The translations under genes and the position numbers were made by a program. DNA of 64,000 nt from Afifella aestuarii (GTDB lineage Bacteria; Pseudomonadota; Alphaproteobacteria; Rhizobiales; Afifellaceae). Positions 34,713-43,844 of the stretch are shown here, one piece after another (within the stretch, counting starts at the first letter, position 1; every line of letters begins with the position of its first letter). The notes under the pieces are model-generated. The model ran no database searches, was not told where the DNA came from, and saw nothing but the letters and a program-made list of their open reading frames with translations. The stretch lies in assembly GCF_004023665.1 (NCBI RefSeq), contig NZ_SAUF01000001.1, positions 1,350,501 through 1,414,500 of the forward strand. The letters are read 5' to 3'.

Positions 34713-35750
34713 TCAGGCGGAATCGCGCATGATCAGCTTTGCTTCAAGAAGCGTCGGCCCGGCTGGTTCCGTTTTCGACGGCGTTTCGTCGGATTTGCCG
34801 ATCATATCGAGAAGACGTTTCAGGCTTGTGGTCGCAAGCCCCGAATAATCCTGGGCAACAGTCGTCAGGGCAGGACAGGTGTAGCGGCTCAAGGGATGAT
34901 CGTCATGGCCCGCGACCCGGAGATCGGCGTCGGCGCTGCGGCCGATCTTGAGACCGCGCTGATAGGCGGCCGCCATGACGCCGAAGGCGAGGCGGTCGTT
35001 GGCGCAGAGGACCGAGCGCGTCGGAAAGCCGCCGCGGGCGAGGATCTTGTTGGTCTCCTCAAAGCCGACGGTTTCAAAATCCCAGTCGGCGGATTCCACG
35101 GAGAGCACATGCGCCTCGAAGCCGAGATTGGCCATCGCCCGTTCATAGGCGGCGCGGCGTTCCGTGGCGTTGCGGTTGACGCGCGGCATTTCGAGGAAGC
35201 AGGGGCGCTCGCCGGTGCGGCAGAGATATTCCACCATCAAGGAGACGCTCTGCGCATTGTCGGTGCCGACGAAGGGCTGGTCTTCGGCAGCGCGCGAATC
35301 GAGGAAGACGAGCGGCATCGCCTGGCGCAGCTCGCGGATGAGGCCTGCATCGGATTCGTAGCCGAGCGGCGCGACGACGGCGCCCGAGAGCTTCAGAGAT
35401 TGGAGCATCTGGATGGCTTTTGCCTCCAGATCCGGCTCGCCGTGCGAGCTCAACACGATCGCCCAATAGCCCTGGCGAAGGCTCGAAATCTCGATCTGCC
35501 TGACGATCTCCGCATAGAACGGGTCGGAGATGTGGGGGACGATGACGCCGATGTTGCGCGGATTGCGGCGGTTCAGGTTCACCGCGAAAATGTTCGGCTG
35601 ATAATTGTGGCGCGCCAGCGCCTCCTCGATGCGCTGCCGGGTGGAGGCGCGCACGGAACTCGGGTCCTGAAAGTACTTGGAGATGGTCGGACGGGAGATG
35701 CCGGCGGCGGCCGCGAAATCCTCCATGTTCCTGATTTTCTTGCCGCTCAT
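34713..35750 (-). CDS. LacI family transcriptional regulator
   Basis: A 345-residue repressor with the LacI-type HTH at residues 8-30 (MEDFAAAAGISRPTISKYF) and hinge region to about 60, then a periplasmic-binding-protein-like sugar domain (NIGVIVPHISDPFYAEIVRQ). It is divergent from the sugar importer and tagatose genes, with 510 bp between starts, so it very likely controls them in response to the sugar or its phosphate. Confidence 0.95.
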   Translation of the reverse strand: MSGKKIRNMEDFAAAAGISRPTISKYFQDPSSVRASTRQRIEEALARHNYQPNIFAVNLNRRNPRNIGVIVPHISDPFYAEIVRQIEISSLRQGYWAIVLSSHGEPDLEAKAIQMLQSLKLSGAVVAPLGYESDAGLIRELRQAMPLVFLDSRAAEDQPFVGTDNAQSVSLMVEYLCRTGERPCFLEMPRVNRNATERRAAYERAMANLGFEAHVLSVESADWDFETVGFEETNKILARGGFPTRSVLCANDRLAFGVMAAAYQRGLKIGRSADADLRVAGHDDHPLSRYTCPALTTVAQDYSGLATTSLKRLLDMIGKSDETPSKTEPAGPTLLEAKLIMRDSA

Positions 35751-36260
35751 CGGGAGGTTCCGCAGCTGTCTCTGTCGAGGTTGGCGTTGCTTTGGGCCGG
35801 CCAGGAGATTCGGACGGCGAAGGAATTCGGCATGATTGAACCGATTTCCGGCTCAATCCAAAACGAAGACAATCGGCCACGCTCCTTTTTGCCGTGACGA
35901 GAGGTGGGCGGTCACGGACAAGTTATCTGGCACGCGACATTCCAATTCTTTACGCGCGACAAATTTAAATTGACATTTTGTCCCATGAAGTGTCATCTGG
36001 CGTCAATAACAATTTGATGAAAGGAGGCGCGGCCCGTGCCCGCGCATGTGCCGGTTCAGATTTGTCGTGGTCCCGTTTTCGCCTCTCTAGGCACGGCTTT
36101 CGCCGCTGCCGGTGATGCGCGGTGAGATGACCCGAAGATCGGAAGCTGGCGCCTCGGCGCGACGAGAAAAGCCGTTCGCGACAAAGCCAGTGATCGGGCG
36201 CCGTTCATGCTCGCCATCAGGAAAGGCGGAGCGCACCGCCCGATAATCAGGAGGAAGCCT
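35751..36260. promoter_or_regulatory. Divergent control region of the LacI gene and sugar operon
   Basis: No gene is supported in these 510 bp. A TTGACA -35-like hexamer lies at 35970-35975. Overlapping dyads surround it: GACAAA (35958-35963) with TTTGTC (35977-35982), and TGACA (35971-35975) with TGTCA (35991-35995). This AT-rich stretch is the best place for the LacI-type operator and the importer promoter. AGGAGG at 36249-36254 is the ribosome site of the binding-protein gene. Confidence 0.5.
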
Positions 36261-37166
36261 ATGTTCAAAAGTTTCGTTTCGAAGTCCCTGCTCGCCGCCG
36301 GGATCGCGCTCGCCGGGTTCGCCGGCCCGGCATCTGCCGAGGGGATCGGGGCTTCGCTCCTGACCCAGCAGCATCCGTTCTACATCGCGCTCGCTGACGC
36401 CATGCGCGCCGAGGCGCAGGCCGAAGGCGTGCCGCTCGAGATCAAGATCGCCAACCAGGATCTCAACAAGCAGTTCGCCGACGTCGAGGATTTCATCACC
36501 AAGGGCGTCGACGCCCTCGTCATCTCGCCGGTCGATTCCACCGGCGTGCGCACCGTCATCGGGCGTGCCCAGAAGGCCGGCATCAAGGTCATCACCGTCG
36601 ACGTGCCGGCGAAGAACGTCGATGTCACCTCCTATGTCGGCACCGACAATTATGCCGGCGGCGTGAAGGCGGGCGAGCTCATGGCCAAGATGATCGGCGA
36701 CAAGGGCAAGGTCGCCATCATCGACTATCCGATGGTTGCCTCGGTCGTCGCCCGCACCGATGGCTTCAGGAAGGCGATGGAGTCGCATCCCGACATCGAG
36801 ATTGTGGCCCAGCAGGCCGGCATCACGCGTTCTGAAGCGCTGACGACGGCGCAGAACATTTTGCAGGCGCATCCCGATCTCGACGGCATTTTCGGCTTTG
36901 GCGATGACGCGGCTCTGGCTGCGGCTTCGGCTGTCGCCTCCGCCGGGCTTCAGGACCAGGTGAAAGTCATCGGCTTCGATGGCATGAAGGAAGCCCGCGA
37001 CGCGGTCGCCAGCAATCCCGTCATGGTGGGCGTGATCGCGCAGTATCCCGAGGAAATGGGCAAGGTCGCGGTCGAGACGGCCGTCAAGGTCATGAACGGC
37101 GAAGAGGTTGCGGCCGAGCAGCCGATCGAGCCGGGCGTCGTCACCAAGGACGGCGAGACCAAGTAG
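36261..37166 (+). CDS. Sugar ABC transporter substrate-binding protein (RbsB-like)
   Basis: A 301-residue periplasmic binding protein of SBP family 2. The signal peptide (MFKSFVSKSLLAAGIALAG, cut after ASA near residue 28) precedes ASLLTQQHPFYIALADAMR, VDALVISPVDSTGV, VGTDNYAGGVKAGELM and IGFDGMKEARDAV, all typical of ribose/xylitol-type binders. AGGAGG stands 6 nt before the ATG. The downstream kinase and GatZ-like genes suggest a tagatose-related sugar or polyol. Confidence 0.94.
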   Translation: MFKSFVSKSLLAAGIALAGFAGPASAEGIGASLLTQQHPFYIALADAMRAEAQAEGVPLEIKIANQDLNKQFADVEDFITKGVDALVISPVDSTGVRTVIGRAQKAGIKVITVDVPAKNVDVTSYVGTDNYAGGVKAGELMAKMIGDKGKVAIIDYPMVASVVARTDGFRKAMESHPDIEIVAQQAGITRSEALTTAQNILQAHPDLDGIFGFGDDAALAAASAVASAGLQDQVKVIGFDGMKEARDAVASNPVMVGVIAQYPEEMGKVAVETAVKVMNGEEVAAEQPIEPGVVTKDGETK

Positions 37167-37178
37167 CGAGAAGAGGTC

Positions 37179-37246
37179 AGGAGAGAGCCGCCCCCCACTC
37201 TCTCCTCCTGTGCCCCGCGCCCACCCCCTCATCTGGTGGGCGCGGG
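37179..37246 (+). other. Two stem-loops between binding-protein and ATPase genes
   Basis: AGGAGAGAG (37179-37187) pairs with CTCTCTCCT (37198-37206), and CCCGCGCCCACC (37214-37225) pairs perfectly with GGTGGGCGCGGG (37235-37246). Neither is followed by a T tract. They probably protect the binding-protein message from 3' decay and lower expression of the ATPase and permease genes. Confidence 0.65.
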
Positions 37247-37310
37247 CACTTCCTCGCCACCTGACAGCCTTCCTGCCAGTCTTCCTGCCAGCTTCGGCGG
37301 AGCTTTCGCC

Positions 37311-38828
37311 ATGACCGCCCCCCAAGACGAGACGGTTCTCGACATCCGCAACGTGACCAAGACCTTCGGGCCGGTCACGGCGCTCAAAGACATGACGCTC
37401 TCGGTGAAGAAGGGACGCGTCCACACGCTCATCGGCGAAAACGGTGCCGGCAAGAGCACCTTGATGAAGATCCTCGCCGGGGTGCATCCGCAGACCTCGG
37501 GCGAGATTACCTTCAAGGGCGAGCCTTATCGACCGAAGAGCCCGCGCGAGGCGCGGCTTTCGGGCCTGACGATCGTCTTCCAGGAGCTGAGCCTGTGCCG
37601 CCACATGACTGTGGCGGAGAACATTTTCGCGACGCACGAGCCGAACCGCTTCGGCTTCATCGATGACGCGGAACTGGTGCGCAAGGCCGAAGAGCTGATC
37701 GAAGAACTCGGCCTGCCGATCAAGGCTCGCGCCAAGGTCAGCCAGCTCTCGATCGCCCGCCGGCAGCTCGTCGAGATCGCCAAGGGGCTGAGCTATCCCG
37801 CCGATCTCGTTATTCTCGACGAGCCGACCTCGTCGCTGTCGGAAAGCGAGGCGGAAATCCTGTTCTCGCTGATCGGGCGCCTCAAGGAGAAGGGCGTCAC
37901 GGTCATCTATATCTCGCACCGCATGGAAGAGATCATGCGGCTTTCCGACGACATCACCGTCATCCGCGACGGCGAGCTCGTCGGCACGATGGCGCGCGAA
38001 GAGACGAGCATCGACAAGCTGATCGCCATGATGGTGGGACGCGAGATGCACGACATCTACCCGCCGCGCGTGGCGCCGAAGCCCGGACCAGAGGTCGAGC
38101 CGGTCCTGCGTGTCGATGGGCTGAATGGCGGGCATCTCTTCCACGACGTGACGTTCGATGCCCGCCCCGGCGAGGTGCTCGGCTTCTTTGGGCTGGTCGG
38201 CTCGGGTCGCTCCGACGTCATGAATGCGCTGTTCGGCGTGAAGCGGCCGGAAGGCGGCGAGATCTTTCTCGATGGCAAGAAGATCCGGCCGCGCTCGCCC
38301 GACGATGCGATCCGGCACGGCATCGCCTTCCTCACCGAAAACCGCAAGGAAGAGGGGCTCGTTCTCGCCCACACGGTTGAGCGCAACATCAACATGGTGT
38401 CGCTCGGCGATATCTCGAACGCCTTCGGCTTTGCCAGGCGCTCCGCCGAGCGCCGTGCAGCCGAAGACGAGGTCGCGCGGCTGACGATCAAGACCGACAC
38501 GATCGACACGCCGGCCGCGAACCTTTCCGGCGGCAACCAGCAAAAGATCGTGCTCGCCAAATGGCTGCGCATCAAGCCGCGCATCCTGATCCTCGACGAG
38601 CCGACGCGTGGCGTCGATGTCGGGGCGAAATTCGAGATCTACCGGATTATCCGGCAATTGGCCGCCGATGGGGCCGCCATCCTGATGGTGTCTTCCGATC
38701 TGCCGGAAGTGCTCGGCCTCTCCGACCGGCTCGTCATCATGCACGACAAGAAGGTCGCCAACATCCTCGACGGGGAGGGGCTCACGCCTGAGACCGTCAT
38801 GACCTACGCCGCAGGAATGCAATCATGA
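37311..38828 (+). CDS. Sugar ABC transporter ATP-binding protein (RbsA-like)
   Basis: A 505-residue double-cassette ATPase. NBD1 has Walker A GENGAGKS at residues 42-49 and signature LSIARRQ; NBD2 has the degenerate Walker A GLVGSGRS usual for this family and signature LSGGNQQK. The ATG at 37311 is chosen over the longer open frame, whose upstream part lies in the hairpin spacer. Its end overlaps the permease gene by ATGA. Confidence 0.95.
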   Translation: MTAPQDETVLDIRNVTKTFGPVTALKDMTLSVKKGRVHTLIGENGAGKSTLMKILAGVHPQTSGEITFKGEPYRPKSPREARLSGLTIVFQELSLCRHMTVAENIFATHEPNRFGFIDDAELVRKAEELIEELGLPIKARAKVSQLSIARRQLVEIAKGLSYPADLVILDEPTSSLSESEAEILFSLIGRLKEKGVTVIYISHRMEEIMRLSDDITVIRDGELVGTMAREETSIDKLIAMMVGREMHDIYPPRVAPKPGPEVEPVLRVDGLNGGHLFHDVTFDARPGEVLGFFGLVGSGRSDVMNALFGVKRPEGGEIFLDGKKIRPRSPDDAIRHGIAFLTENRKEEGLVLAHTVERNINMVSLGDISNAFGFARRSAERRAAEDEVARLTIKTDTIDTPAANLSGGNQQKIVLAKWLRIKPRILILDEPTRGVDVGAKFEIYRIIRQLAADGAAILMVSSDLPEVLGLSDRLVIMHDKKVANILDGEGLTPETVMTYAAGMQS

Positions 38829-39784
38829 AGAGCTTCGTCTCGAAATTCACCTCGGCGCCGGCCGTTCGCGAATATGGCGGCATCGTCGCTTCGCTGATCG
38901 TGCTCTGTGTCGTCTTTTCGGTGCTGAGCCCGCGCTTTCTCGTCTTCTACAATCTGCTCAACATCGTGCAGCAGGTGTCGGTGGTGGCGGTGCTCGCCTT
39001 CGGCATGACCTATGTCATTCTCCTCGGCGAAATCGATCTCTCTGTCGGCTCGATCCTGGCGGTCGCCGGAATGGTGGCAGCGCAATGTTTCGCGATCGGT
39101 TTGGGCTTCTGGCCGACCCTCGGACTGACGCTTTTGTCCGGCGCGATCATGGGGGCCTTCAACGGCGTGCTCGCGGCCTATCTGTTGCTGCCGTCGTTCA
39201 TCGTGACTGTGGCGACGATGGGGATTTTTCGCGGGCTCGTATCGCTGCCGACGGGCGGCCTGCCGGCGCCGATCAACAACGATGCCTGGCTTGCGATCGG
39301 GGCTGAGAACTGGCTCGGCCTGCCGATCATCATCTGGATCGTGCTGGCGCTCTTCGCCTTCAATTTCGTGCTTCTCGCCAAGACGGTGTTCGGGCGGCGC
39401 GCCTATCTCGCGGGCGGCAACAAGGAAGCGGCGGTCTATTCCGGCATCCGCGTGAAGCGCATCAAGGTGATCATCTTCACCATTTCCGGCGTGATGGCGG
39501 CCGTCGGCGGCATCCTTCTGTCGTCGCGTCTCGGCTCGGCGCAGACCAATGCCGGTCTCGGCTACGAGCTCGATGCGATCGCGGCTGCCGTGCTCGGCGG
39601 GACCAGCCTTGCCGGCGGCGTCGGCACCATGGTCGGCACGCTTCTCGGCGCGCTCATCATCGGCATCATCAACAACGGCATGAGCCTTCTGTCGGTGCCG
39701 TATTTCTACCAGCTCATCGTCAAGGGCCTCGTCATTCTGCTGGCGGTGTGGATCGACGTGCGCTCCAAAACCAACCGCGGCTGA
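38825..39784 (+). CDS. Sugar ABC transporter permease (RbsC-like)
   Basis: A 319-residue inner-membrane permease with eight to ten hydrophobic segments. GEIDLSVGSILAVAGMVAA and the later TSLAGGVGTMVGTLLGALIIG are hallmarks of the RbsC/XylH branch. It completes the importer with the binding protein and ATPase. The kinase gene starts 14 nt after its stop. Confidence 0.95.
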   Translation: MKSFVSKFTSAPAVREYGGIVASLIVLCVVFSVLSPRFLVFYNLLNIVQQVSVVAVLAFGMTYVILLGEIDLSVGSILAVAGMVAAQCFAIGLGFWPTLGLTLLSGAIMGAFNGVLAAYLLLPSFIVTVATMGIFRGLVSLPTGGLPAPINNDAWLAIGAENWLGLPIIIWIVLALFAFNFVLLAKTVFGRRAYLAGGNKEAAVYSGIRVKRIKVIIFTISGVMAAVGGILLSSRLGSAQTNAGLGYELDAIAAAVLGGTSLAGGVGTMVGTLLGALIIGIINNGMSLLSVPYFYQLIVKGLVILLAVWIDVRSKTNRG

Positions 39785-39798
39785 AGCCCGCTCATCTC

Positions 39799-40749
39799 AT
39801 GAAGAAGATCGTTACCATCGGCGAAGTGCTCGTCGAGATCATGGCCGAGGAGCGCGGCAACGGCTTTCTGGAGCCGATCACGCTCGTCGGCCCATTCCCT
39901 TCCGGTGCGCCCGCCATCTTCATCGATCAGGTCGCAAAACTCGGCCAGCCTTGCGGCCTCATCAGCGCCGTCGGCCCGGACGATTTCGGCACCGTGAATC
40001 TGGAGAGGCTGAGGGCGGACGGGGTCGATGTCTCCGCCATCGCCGTCATCCCCGATGCCGTCACCGGCTCCGCCTTCGTGCGCTACCGCGAGGACGGCAA
40101 CCGCGATTTCATCTTCAATATCCGGCACTCGGCCTGCGGACAGGTGAGCCTCGATCAGGGCGCCGAAAAGATGCTGCGCGCGGCGGACCATCTGCATGTG
40201 ATGGGCTCGTCGCTCTTCTCCGACGAGATCATTTCCTTGATCCGCACCGCGGTCGAGCGGGTGAAGGCGAAAGGCGGCAGCGTCTCCTTCGATCCCAATA
40301 TCCGCAAGGAGATGCTGGATTTTCCGGGCATGCGGGAGGCGCTCGTCCATATCTTCGAGAATGCCGACATCTTCCTGCCGAGCGGCGACGAGCTCTTCCT
40401 CTTCACCGAGGCGAAGGAGGAGGCGGCGGCGATCGAGGAAATCCTGACGCGCGGCACGAAAGCCGTGGTCATCAAGCGCGGCAGTGAAGGGGCGAGCTAT
40501 TTCGACGCCTCGGGTGAGACGCGCGTGCCGGCGTTTTCCGTCGATGAGATCGATCCGACCGGGGCCGGCGACAGTTTCGGTGCCACCTTCGTGACCTTCT
40601 GGCTGCGCGGCGTCTCGCCCGAAGACGCGCTGTTGATGGCGAATGCGAGCGGGGCGCGCGCCGTCGGCGTCAAAGGGCCGATGTCGGGCACATCGACAGG
40701 CGCCGAGCTTCAAGACTTCATCGAACGACACAAAGGCATAAGGGCATGA
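39799..40749 (+). CDS. PfkB family sugar kinase, probable tagatose kinase
   Basis: A 316-residue ribokinase-fold kinase. The N-terminal part (IGEVLVEIM) and C-terminal signature DPTGAGDSFGATF, with catalytic base Asp258 and the anion hole GAGD, are clear. Its place between a sugar importer and a GatZ-like gene matches the Agrobacterium route in which a PfkB kinase makes D-tagatose 6-phosphate. The ATG at 39799 is the family start. Its last 4 nt overlap the next gene. Substrate is inferred from context. Confidence 0.9.
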   Translation: MKKIVTIGEVLVEIMAEERGNGFLEPITLVGPFPSGAPAIFIDQVAKLGQPCGLISAVGPDDFGTVNLERLRADGVDVSAIAVIPDAVTGSAFVRYREDGNRDFIFNIRHSACGQVSLDQGAEKMLRAADHLHVMGSSLFSDEIISLIRTAVERVKAKGGSVSFDPNIRKEMLDFPGMREALVHIFENADIFLPSGDELFLFTEAKEEAAAIEEILTRGTKAVVIKRGSEGASYFDASGETRVPAFSVDEIDPTGAGDSFGATFVTFWLRGVSPEDALLMANASGARAVGVKGPMSGTSTGAELQDFIERHKGIRA

Positions 40750-42035
40750 GCACGGCCTATCTGGCGAGCCTGCCAAGGCGGCATCAGGCACATGAGAATG
40801 TCGGCATTTCCTCCATCTGCTCGGCGCATCCGATGGTCATCGAGGCGACGCTACGCCATGGCCTCAAGAGTGGCGGCCCGGTCCTGATCGAGGCGACCTG
40901 CAACCAGGTCAATCACGAGGGCGGCTATACCGGCATGACGCCGGCGGATTTCCGCCGCTTCGTCGAAGAGATCGCCTCAAAGGTCGGTTTCGACACGAGC
41001 CGGCTCATCCTTGGGGGCGACCATCTCGGTCCCAATCCCTGGAAAAGCCTTCCGGCCGAAGAGGCGCTGGGCAAGGCCGAGGCCATGGTGGAGGCCTTCG
41101 TGAAGGCCGGTTTCACCAAAATCCATCTCGATACCTCGATGGGATGCGCGGGCGAAAGCGTGGCGCTCGCTGACGAGGTGACGGCGGAGCGGGCGGCGCG
41201 GCTTGCCGCCGTATCGGAAAGGGCGGCGAAGGCATCGGGCTTCGATCTTCCTGTCTATGTCATCGGCACGGAAGTGCCGATCCCGGGCGGGGCGATGGAA
41301 GAGATCGAAGAGCTTGCCGTCACCGATCCGGAAGCGGCACTCGCCACCGTCGAGGTGCATCGTGCGGCTTTTGCTGCGCGTGGGCTCGAGGATGCGTTCG
41401 CTCGCGCCATCGGCGTCGTCGTGCAGCCGGGCGTCGAATACGGCAACGAGAACATCGTTTTCTACGACCGGGCGAAGGCGGCCTCGTTGAGTGCGGTCCT
41501 GTCGAAGATGCCGCAATTCGTCTTCGAGGCGCATTCGACCGATTATCAGCCGGTGGAGCTTCTGGCGGGCCTGGTCGACGATGGCTTTCCGATCCTGAAG
41601 GTCGGGCCGGCGCTCACCTTCGCCTATCGCGAGGCGCTTTACGGGCTCGATCAGATTGCGGTCGAGCTCGACGGGCTTTCGCCTGAAGAGACGCTGAAGC
41701 ACGCGATGGAAGAGGTGCTCGTCGGCGATCCGCGCGAATGGGCGAAATATTACCACGGCAGCGACGCGGAGAAGCGCATCAACCGCCATTTCAGCTATTC
41801 CGACCGCATCCGCTATTACTGGCCGCAGCCGAAGGCCGTTGCCGCGGTGACGACGCTCCTGACGCGCCTCAAGGGCCGGCAATTGCCGCTGCCGCTCATC
41901 AGTCAGTATCTCGGCGCGCTCTACCCGGCGGTGGCGGACGGACGGCTTGCGGCGACGCCCGAGGCCCTGATCCTTGCCAATATCGAGCGCGTCGTGTCGA
42001 CCTATGCCGCGGCGGCGCGCACACCCGCGGTGTGA
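40746..42035 (+). CDS. GatZ/KbaZ-like protein, probable tagatose-6-phosphate 4-epimerase
   Basis: A 429-residue protein of the GatZ/KbaZ family. Diagnostic stretches are LIEATCNQVNHEGGYTGM, LGGDHLGPNPWK, KIHLDTSMGCAG, YVIGTEVPIPGG and FEAHSTDYQP. GatZ was first described as a non-catalytic subunit of tagatose-bisphosphate aldolase. In an Agrobacterium polyol pathway a relative epimerises D-tagatose 6-phosphate to fructose 6-phosphate, and the lack here of a GatY/KbaY aldolase or a second kinase favours that role. It ends the operon, followed by a terminator. Confidence 0.9.
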   Translation: MSTAYLASLPRRHQAHENVGISSICSAHPMVIEATLRHGLKSGGPVLIEATCNQVNHEGGYTGMTPADFRRFVEEIASKVGFDTSRLILGGDHLGPNPWKSLPAEEALGKAEAMVEAFVKAGFTKIHLDTSMGCAGESVALADEVTAERAARLAAVSERAAKASGFDLPVYVIGTEVPIPGGAMEEIEELAVTDPEAALATVEVHRAAFAARGLEDAFARAIGVVVQPGVEYGNENIVFYDRAKAASLSAVLSKMPQFVFEAHSTDYQPVELLAGLVDDGFPILKVGPALTFAYREALYGLDQIAVELDGLSPEETLKHAMEEVLVGDPREWAKYYHGSDAEKRINRHFSYSDRIRYYWPQPKAVAAVTTLLTRLKGRQLPLPLISQYLGALYPAVADGRLAATPEALILANIERVVSTYAAAARTPAV

Positions 42036-42082
42036 TTTTTTCAGGCGTTGCGGTCTCGGCCGTCACGTCTTTCCGTGATGAC

Positions 42083-42111
42083 AAAGCCCCCGCCGCGGCG
42101 GGGGCTTTTTT
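42083..42111 (+). terminator. Bidirectional terminator between convergent genes
   Basis: AAAGCCCCCGCC and GGCGGGGGCTTT flank a minimal loop, followed by a T run on the plus strand. The 5' AAA gives a shorter T run on the minus strand, so it can serve both the GatZ-like gene and the convergent oxidoreductase gene. Confidence 0.9.
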
Positions 42112-42134
42112 CGTGATGGCGTGTTTTCGTCGGC

Positions 42135-43148
42135 TCAGGCGACTTTGACGATCAGCTTGCCGAAATTCTTGCCTTCCAGAAGGCCGATGAAGGCGTCGGG
42201 CGCCTTGTCCAGTCCTTCGACGATATCTTCCTTGTAACGGATGCGTCCGTCCGCGACCCAGCTGCCCATTTCCTTGATGAAGTCCGGCATCTGATCCTTG
42301 AATTCCGTCTGAATGAAGCCGCGGATGGTGAGGCTCTTCGTCAGGATATCGCGCATCAAGCCCGGCAGCTTGTCCGGGCCTTCGAACGGGCCGGTGGCGT
42401 TGTATTGCGAGACGAGGCCGCAGACGGGCATGCGCGCATAAAAGTTGAGAAGCGGGCGCACGGCCTCGAAGACGGCACCGCCGACGTTTTCGAAATAGAC
42501 GTCGATGCCGTCCGGGCAGGCGGCCTTCAGATCCTCCGCGAATGTTTCGGAGCGATGGTCGATCGCCGCGTCGAAGCCGAAGTCTTCCGTGAGCGCCCGG
42601 CACTTCTCCGGTCCGCCGGCGATGCCGACGGCACGTGCGCCCTTGATTTTTGCGATCTGGCCGACGGCGGAACCTACAGGGCCGGTCGCCGCGGCGACGA
42701 CGACCGTTTCGCCTTCCTTCGGCTTTCCGAGCGTGAGAAGCGCCGAATAGGCGGTGAAGCCCGGCATGCCGAGGACGCCGAGGGCGGTCGTCACCGGTAC
42801 CTTCTCGGGATCGAGTTTGCGCAGATGAGCGGCTTTTGCGACCGCATGTGTCTGCCAGCCGGAATAGGAGAGGACCATATCGCCGAAGGCAAAGTTCGGG
42901 TCGCGGCTTTCCACGACCTCCGCCACGGTGCCGCCTTCCATCACGGCGCCGACCTCGACCGGGGCGGCGTAGGATTTTGCCGCGCTCATGCGCCCGCGCA
43001 TATAGGGATCGAGCGAGAGGTAACGGATCTTGAGGAGGACTTCGCCCTCCTTCGGCGCCGGCACGGACGCGGTCTCCGTGCGGAAATTCTCTGGCGTCGG
43101 CCGGCCCTCGGGGCGTGACGCGAGGAGTATCTGCGTGCTTTCTGTCAT
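42135..43148 (-). CDS. NADP-dependent MDR oxidoreductase (CurA/leukotriene B4 dehydrogenase-like)
   Basis: A 337-residue zinc-free medium-chain reductase. LDPYMRGRM near residue 50, GFTAYSALLTLGKPKEGETV and the cofactor loop AAATGPVGSAVGQIAK are typical of the group that reduces activated C=C bonds of enones. FENVGGAVFEAV is another family mark. The ATG at 43148 fits the family N-terminus; the frame continues 14 codons upstream without conservation. The promoter is shared with the divergent flavin-reductase gene (134 bp between starts). Confidence 0.92.
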   Translation of the reverse strand: MTESTQILLASRPEGRPTPENFRTETASVPAPKEGEVLLKIRYLSLDPYMRGRMSAAKSYAAPVEVGAVMEGGTVAEVVESRDPNFAFGDMVLSYSGWQTHAVAKAAHLRKLDPEKVPVTTALGVLGMPGFTAYSALLTLGKPKEGETVVVAAATGPVGSAVGQIAKIKGARAVGIAGGPEKCRALTEDFGFDAAIDHRSETFAEDLKAACPDGIDVYFENVGGAVFEAVRPLLNFYARMPVCGLVSQYNATGPFEGPDKLPGLMRDILTKSLTIRGFIQTEFKDQMPDFIKEMGSWVADGRIRYKEDIVEGLDKAPDAFIGLLEGKNFGKLIVKVA

Positions 43149-43282
43149 GGAATGAACCTGATTGAGATGTGAGTGGATGTGTTGCTGCATCTATGCCGCA
43201 TGCGTGCCTTGGCGAGGCCTCACCGGGTCTCAGACGGCATTCGGCGGTGGGATGGAGCCATGCCATTTCGGAGAGGCAGAAG

Positions 43283-43840
43283 ATGACGGCGGTGAAGAAA
43301 ATCGATTTCGACGTGTCGGATGTGCGGCGCTATCTGGAGCCCGGGCCGGTCGTGCTCGTCTCGTCCGCCCATCAAGGCGAGCACGACATCATGACGATGG
43401 GCTGGCACACGATCATGGAATTCTCGCCCTCGCTCGTCGGCTGCATGATCTCCGCCGGCAACCATTCCTTCGAGCTCATCCGTGCGAGTGGCGAATGCGT
43501 CATCAATCTGCCGACGACGGCGCTCACCGATACCGTCGTCAAGATCGGCAACACCTCCGGAGAACGGATCGACAAGTTCAAGGATTTCGGCCTGACGGCC
43601 GAGGCGGCCGAGATGGTGGGCGCCCCGATGATCGGCGAATGCCACGCCAATTTCGAATGCCGGCTGTTCGAGGATGCGCTCGTCGGGCGCTACAATTTCT
43701 TCGTCTTCGAGGTGGTGAAGGCGCATGTGGCGCCGGAGCCGGAACATCCTGAAACGCTGCATTACAAGGGCGGCGGCATCTTCATGGTCTCTGGCGAAAT
43801 CATCGACAAGAGCGCGCTCTTCCGTCCGGGCATGCTGTGA
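43283..43840 (+). CDS. Flavin reductase-like (FMN-binding) domain protein
   Basis: A 185-residue protein of the split-barrel flavin reductase/DIM6-NTAB family. PVVLVSSAHQGEHDIMTMGWH and SFELIRASGECVINLPTTAL are the FMN-binding part, and FECRLFEDALVGRYNFFVFEVVKA is the later core. It either binds FMN and reduces it with NAD(P)H for a partner or acts as a small flavoenzyme. It is followed 4 nt later by an HD hydrolase gene. No partner monooxygenase is seen. Confidence 0.88.
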   Translation: MTAVKKIDFDVSDVRRYLEPGPVVLVSSAHQGEHDIMTMGWHTIMEFSPSLVGCMISAGNHSFELIRASGECVINLPTTALTDTVVKIGNTSGERIDKFKDFGLTAEAAEMVGAPMIGECHANFECRLFEDALVGRYNFFVFEVVKAHVAPEPEHPETLHYKGGGIFMVSGEIIDKSALFRPGML

Positions 43841-43844
43841 GGGG

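Noticed and set aside
40746-42035. Tagatose-1,6-bisphosphate aldolase as the function of the GatZ-like gene
   Set aside because: The catalytic GatY/KbaY subunit and a tagatose-6-phosphate kinase are absent; the context fits the epimerase role better.
42135-43148. The MDR oxidoreductase as the missing polyol dehydrogenase of the tagatose operon
   Set aside because: It is of the zinc-free CurA/enone-reductase type, is on the opposite strand behind a strong terminator, and is divergent from a flavin-reductase gene.
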